A stretch of DNA of 64,000 nucleotides from Hyphomicrobiales bacterium. GTDB taxonomy: Bacteria; Pseudomonadota; Alphaproteobacteria; Rhizobiales; Beijerinckiaceae. Position numbers and translations under genes: made by a program. Under the pieces are notes generated by a model. The model made no database searches. It was not told the DNA's origin and was given only the letters and a program-made list of their open reading frames with translations. Each line of letters begins with the position of its first letter. The stretch's first letter is position 1. Below are positions 60,482 through 64,000 of the stretch, piece by piece. The stretch is from NCBI GenBank assembly GCA_930633495.1, contig CAKNFJ010000001.1:5078541-5142540 (forward strand), in the 5' to 3' direction.

Positions 60482-62011
60482 ATGGAGTTATTGAGTGTCA
60501 TCCGCCGCTGGCATGGGCGGAATCATCTTTCGATCCGGGAGATTTCCCGGCGCACGGGGCTCTCGCGGAATACGGTTCGCAAGTATCTGCGTGCGGATAG
60601 CGTCGAGCCCCGGTTTCATGTTCCCGACCGGCCGAGCAAACTCGATCCCTATGCCGACAAGCTCTCGGCGATGCTTCGGATCGAAGGCGGCAAGTCGCGC
60701 AAGCACAAGCGCACGGTCCGCCAGTTGCATGCCGATCTGATTTTGCTCGGTTATGAGGGCTCCTACAATCGGGTCGCGGCCTTTGCCCGGGACTGGAAGG
60801 CAGCCCGCCTGCGCGAGCAGCAGACCAGCGGCCGTGGCACCTTCGTCCCCCTGGCCTTTGTGCCGGGTGAAGCGTTCCAGTTCGACTGGTCGGAGGACTG
60901 GGCGATCATCGCTGGCGAGCGCACCAAGCTGCAGGTGGCGCATGTGAAGCTGTCCTACAGCCGCGCCTTCACACTGCGAGCCTACCCGCTGCAGACCCAT
61001 GAGATGCTGTTCGACGCCCATAACCACGCCTTCCGGGCGCTGGGCGGCGTGCCGCGGCGGGGCATTTACGACAATATGAAAACGGCCGTAGACAAGGTCG
61101 GCCGCGGCAAGGACCGCCAGGTCAATATCCGCTTCTCGGCCATGGTCAGCCACTTCCTGTTCGAAGCCGAGTTCTGCAATCCGGCATCAGGCTGGGAGAA
61201 GGGGCAGATCGAGAAGAACGTCCAGGATGCCAGGCATCGACTCTGGCAGCCTCTGCCGAACTTCCCGTCGCTGGAGGCACTGAACGACTGGCTGGAGACC
61301 CGGTGTCGGGAGTTATGGTCGCAGACCGCGCACGGCACCCAACCTGGAACGGTTGCCGATGTCTGGACTGAAGAGATCCGGCACCTGATGGCGATGCCGC
61401 GCCCCTTCGATGGCTTCGTCGAGTACGCCAAGCGCGTCTCCCCAACCTGCCTGGTCCATCTGGAACGCAATCGTTACAGCGTGCCGGCGTCCTTCGCGAA
61501 CCGCCCGGTCAGCTTGCGCGTCTATCCCGATCGCATCCTCATTGTCGCTGAGGGACAGGTGATCTGCGAACATCGCCGGGTCTTCACCCGCTCGCATGAT
61601 CGTCTCAGCCGGACAGTCTACGACTGGCGACATTATCTGGCGGTCCTCCAGCGCAAACCCGGGGCTCTGCGTAACGGTGCTCCCTTTGCCGAGATGCCGC
61701 CAGCCTTCCGATCCCTGCAGCAGCATCTGCTCAAGAGCCCGGGTGGCGAGCGGGAGGTGGTCGAGATCCTGGCTCTGGTCCTGCAGCATGACGAACACAT
61801 CGTGCTGACGGCGGTCGAACTGGCCCTGAAGGCCGGCGTGCCGACCAAGACCCACATCATCAACCTCCTTCACCGGCTGGTCGACGGCACGCCGTTGACC
61901 ACGCCGACGGTCGACACCCCTTCGGTCCTTGCGTTGACCACCGAGCCGCGCGCCAATGTCGAACGCTATGACGCCCTGCGCCAAGCCGAGGACGTGCGCC
62001 ATGCGTCATAA
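60482..62011 (+). CDS. istA: IS21-family transposase IstA
   Basis: The ATG at 60482 (GGAG upstream) gives 509 residues. An N-terminal HTH ([21 protein letters not shown]) precedes the DDE core: [28 protein letters not shown], and the Glu in [19 protein letters not shown]. The C-terminal beta-barrel follows ([20 protein letters not shown]). It cuts and joins IS ends together with IstB. No internal stop is seen, so it should be active. Confidence 0.94.
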   Translation: MELLSVIRRWHGRNHLSIREISRRTGLSRNTVRKYLRADSVEPRFHVPDRPSKLDPYADKLSAMLRIEGGKSRKHKRTVRQLHADLILLGYEGSYNRVAAFARDWKAARLREQQTSGRGTFVPLAFVPGEAFQFDWSEDWAIIAGERTKLQVAHVKLSYSRAFTLRAYPLQTHEMLFDAHNHAFRALGGVPRRGIYDNMKTAVDKVGRGKDRQVNIRFSAMVSHFLFEAEFCNPASGWEKGQIEKNVQDARHRLWQPLPNFPSLEALNDWLETRCRELWSQTAHGTQPGTVADVWTEEIRHLMAMPRPFDGFVEYAKRVSPTCLVHLERNRYSVPASFANRPVSLRVYPDRILIVAEGQVICEHRRVFTRSHDRLSRTVYDWRHYLAVLQRKPGALRNGAPFAEMPPAFRSLQQHLLKSPGGEREVVEILALVLQHDEHIVLTAVELALKAGVPTKTHIINLLHRLVDGTPLTTPTVDTPSVLALTTEPRANVERYDALRQAEDVRHAS

Positions 62012-62795
62012 CCCTGCGAGCGGCGCCATCGCCATCATGCTGCGTAGCCTCAAGATGCACGGCATGGCCCAGGCCGTCGGCGAACTGACGGAGCAGGGAT
62101 CGCCGGCCTTCGAGGCCGCCGTGCCGATCCTCTCGCAACTCCTGAAGGCGGAGATGGCCGAAAGAGAGGTCCGATCAACGGCCTACCAACTCAAGGCCGC
62201 GCGCTTCCCGGCCTATCGCGACCTCAACGGCTTCGACTTCGCCAGCAGTGAGATCAACGAGGCGCTCGTTCGCCAACTGCATTGTTGCGAGTTCCTCCAG
62301 GACGCCGACAACGTCGTCCTGGTGGGAGGGCCGGGCACCGGCAAGACCCACGTCGCCACGGCTCTCGGCGTCCAGGCCATCGAGCACCATCACAAGCGGG
62401 TCCGCTTCTTCTCCACGGTCGAACTCGTCAATGCCCTCGAGCAGGAAAAGGCCCGGGGCAAGGCTGGACAGATGGCCGCCGGGCTCGCTTACGCCGATCT
62501 CGTCATCCTCGATGAGCTCGGATACCTGCCCTTCAGCGCGTCGGGTGGTGCCTTGCTCTTCCACTTGCTGAGCAAGCTCTACGAGCGCACCAGCGTCGTC
62601 ATCACCACCAATCTCAGCTTCTCCGAATGGGCCACCGTCTTCGGCGATGCCAAGATGACCACCGCCTTGCTCGATCGGCTCACGCACCACTGCCACATCA
62701 TCGAAACCGGAAACGACAGCTTCCGCTTCAAGAACAGCTCCGCGAAACCCGACAAGCCAGCCAGGGAGAAAGCCAAAAACTTGACCGCAACCTGA
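62001..62795 (+). CDS. istB: IS21-family helper ATPase IstB
   Basis: An ATG at 62001, overlapping the istA end by 11 bp, gives 264 residues. It is a DnaC-like AAA+ protein: Walker [19 protein letters not shown], Walker [17 protein letters not shown], sensor region [18 protein letters not shown]. IstB selects target DNA and stimulates IstA. Codon use and overlap match normal IS21 elements. Confidence 0.95.
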   Translation: MRHNPASGAIAIMLRSLKMHGMAQAVGELTEQGSPAFEAAVPILSQLLKAEMAEREVRSTAYQLKAARFPAYRDLNGFDFASSEINEALVRQLHCCEFLQDADNVVLVGGPGTGKTHVATALGVQAIEHHHKRVRFFSTVELVNALEQEKARGKAGQMAAGLAYADLVILDELGYLPFSASGGALLFHLLSKLYERTSVVITTNLSFSEWATVFGDAKMTTALLDRLTHHCHIIETGNDSFRFKNSSAKPDKPAREKAKNLTAT

Positions 62796-62865
62796 ACCAC
62801 AAACACCATCTGGGCGGGTCACTTCTCAGTGGAAACCCCGGGTCACTTCTCGGCGGAAATCAACA

Positions 62866-63138
62866 CTCCCGCTCCTCCTGGGCCTTCGGACCATGGGAGA
62901 GCTGCGGCGGGGCCTCGCCGTAAAGGTCTTTGAAATGCTGTTGAAGATCGAGCGGCAGGCTGTCGCGGCGGACCTCATACTGGCGGCCTGAGCGACCGCC
63001 GCGACCGTGCACCGTGCGAACTGCCAAGTTCGCGCCATGCCAGTTCCGAGTGCCAGCTAGCGCATACGCCAACGCCGATCTGGCTTTGCGGCTGGATATG
63101 CCGGCCAACTCTGCAAACTGGTCAGACGGCAACCACAT
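62866..63138 (-). pseudogene. Mu-type transposase (MuA-like), N-terminal fragment
   Basis: From the ATG at 63138, 91 codons read to the IS21 edge. MWLPSDQFAELAGISSRKAR, TRNWHGANLAVRTVHG and GRGGRSGRQYEVRRDSLP form the winged-helix HTH Mu-type domain with which MuA binds phage DNA. The catalytic core is missing. It is preceded, with a TGATG overlap, by a short possible regulator frame and diverges from a CI-like repressor gene, the expected layout at the left end of a Mu-like phage. Confidence 0.7.
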
Positions 63139-63282
63139 CACGCGGCATCAGCCTGGCGAAAGCGAAGTTCGGACGGCTCAGATTTCAGGCCGAGAGCGCA
63201 CGCGATGCGGTGAGCTTCGCCTCTCGTACCCTTCGCGCTTCCATCCAAGACGCGATAGACGAGCGATCACCTGGCTGCTCAT
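63138..63282 (-). pseudogene. Possible frameshifted small phage regulator upstream of the MuA-like gene
   Basis: A minus-strand frame open from about 63266 ends with TGA at 63140-63138, overlapping the MuA-like ATG. It reads YRVLDGSAKGTRGEAHRIAC then ALGLKSEPSE, similar in style to small phage HTH proteins. Its natural start may be the ATG at 63282 (MSSQVIAR), which is in another frame, so a single-base shift near 63255-63265 would be needed. It could be a Ner-type gene that is now broken. Confidence 0.3.
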
Positions 63283-63291
63283 GACGCCGGC

Positions 63292-63729
63292 TTGATAATC
63301 GAACGCCTCAAAGGCGCGATTGATGTGAATACAGATGCCGATCTCGCGGCCGCTTTGAGCATAAGCCGCACCACATTATCGAATTGGCGCGCTCGAAACT
63401 CTGTGCCCTTAAGTCGAATTAGAGAGGCATGCCGCAAATACAGAATTCCGATTGACTACCTGCTTACGGGCGACTTGCTGCATGCCAATCAGCCGCTCCT
63501 TGATGTAGAGGTAGTGGGGTATCTGTTTCGCATTCTCGCGCGATATGGCTTCCTGACGCTGCCAGAGCCGTTAGCGCCCGACTACGACCCAGCTCAGCGC
63601 GCGGCGGCGGAGTTCGCCGTGCTGCATCGGGATACCCGTGGCCTCCTGGATCAGATGACAAGTGAGGGAGCAATGTCTCCTGAAGAGGCAAAGCGCTCCC
63701 TGATCTCACGCCTGACAAAAGCGAAGTAG
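63292..63729 (+). CDS. CI-like phage repressor (HTH)
   Basis: A 145-residue protein from a TTG start. Residues 1-60 resemble the Phage_CI_repr domain: IIERLKGAIDVNTDADLAAA, then LSISRTTLSNWRARNSVPL (HTH) and KYRIPIDYLLTGD. The remainder is helical and lacks the S24 peptidase domain, so it would not be cleaved by RecA. It diverges from a MuA-like gene and probably once kept a Mu-like prophage silent. Its stop codon overlaps a 12-bp tandem repeat. Confidence 0.75.
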   Translation: MIIERLKGAIDVNTDADLAAALSISRTTLSNWRARNSVPLSRIREACRKYRIPIDYLLTGDLLHANQPLLDVEVVGYLFRILARYGFLTLPEPLAPDYDPAQRAAAEFAVLHRDTRGLLDQMTSEGAMSPEEAKRSLISRLTKAK

Positions 63730-64000
63730 GGTCCGCAATAGGGTCCGCAATCGCGACAGCAGCCCCAATGCGAGCCGCCACAGCGCCGCAATAAGCCAAG
63801 CTTTATCAATGAGTTCAGAGATAACTGTCGGAGTTGCAGGCAGCGGCGCCTAGGGGTTGCCATTGAGGAACATCCGAGGCGTTATTTCTCAATGGGTTAG
63901 GGGCAAAGTCCGCCAATTATCTACCGGACGCCCGCCGCCAGATATCTTCGGCGCATCCACCAGAGATCGCAGCCGGCGGCCGCACAAATGTTGATTCGTG
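63730..64000. other. Downstream of the phage repressor; repeats only
   Basis: TAGGGTCCGCAA occurs twice in tandem at 63727-63750, the first copy containing the repressor stop. An inverted repeat CCATTGAG (63860-63867) / CTCAATGG (63888-63895) with a 20-nt centre follows. No gene is seen. A phage terminus may lie here or beyond the window, but I cannot place it. Confidence 0.35.

Larger units (their letters stand above)
60369..62865 (+). mobile_element. IS21-family insertion sequence, 2497 bp
   Basis: Ends begin TGTTGATTTCCG (60369) and its complement finishes at 62865. Each end has two copies of an internal repeat: TCGAGAATTGACCC at 60381 and 60415 on the left, and GGGTCACTTCTC twice on the right. 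istA and istB are both intact. Flanks (GCCGAGAT left, CTCCCGCT right) show no 4-8 bp duplication, and carry halves of different genes. Confidence 0.93.

Noticed and set aside
63985..64000. TGTTGATTCGTG at the window end as a second IS21 or phage terminus
   Set aside because: Only the first eight bases match the IS21 end (TGTTGATT), and the sequence stops there; too short to judge.

Overview
The window is high-GC chromosomal DNA from an alphaproteobacterium of the order Hyphomicrobiales (Rhizobiales), most like the Bosea group. Pointers are a B12-dependent ribonucleotide reductase, the NDUFA12-type Complex I subunit next to DUF2155 and aat, a DUF2865 protein, gyrA next to marC, and a phnW-phnA-phnY phosphonate operon of the Sinorhizobium type. 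The placement is inferred from gene content; no 16S sequence is present.

Layout. 1-8.1 kb is a copper/silver island: a cytochrome b561 tail, a Cys-rich exported protein, a YtkA/FixH-like protein, cusB-cusA, a 37-residue Met/His membrane peptide and a DUF411 protein on the + strand. A convergent block holds two DUF305 proteins and a Csp-like copper-storage four-helix bundle. 8.7-12.0 kb is a scarred accessory patch. An IS3-family element (9330-10548) separates the tail of a metallophosphoesterase from the head of a Panacea/SocA-type antitoxin gene, with no target duplication. Beside it lies an ATGA-coupled pair: a two-TM SLATT-like protein and a charged helical protein.

12-41 kb is mostly core: nrdJ, NDUFA12, DUF2155, aat, gyrA (with Asn-Leu at the positions of E. 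coli Asp82-Ser83), marC, an orphan KdpD-like DUF4118 sensor, a secreted MetX-like hydrolase, AsmA, an iron ABC importer lacking a nearby ATPase, DUF2865, MAPEG, guaB, an MFS exporter, rlmE, ppx/gppA and glpK.

40.6-58.2 kb is the most coherent functional block, an enlarged aminoethylphosphonate (AEP) locus. phnW-phnA-phnY would convert AEP through phosphonoacetaldehyde and phosphonoacetate to acetate and phosphate. A three-gene ABC importer of the putative AEP type follows. A second unit encodes a PbfA-type class III PLP enzyme (expected to turn 1-hydroxy-AEP into phosphonoacetaldehyde) and a D-2-hydroxyacid dehydrogenase. Two paralogous LysR genes flank the block, and each has almost the same 17-bp site (15/17 identical) in its divergent promoter, arguing for one regulon. 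Next to it a DeoR regulator, a dimethylglycine-dehydrogenase-like flavoprotein and purU form an apparent N-demethylation and one-carbon disposal module.

58.4-64 kb is degraded mobile DNA: a truncated Wadjet jetA, a truncated Tat-exported epoxide-hydrolase-like gene, an intact IS21-family element (60369-62865, istA-istB, no target duplication), and the divergent repressor/transposase end of a Mu-like phage.
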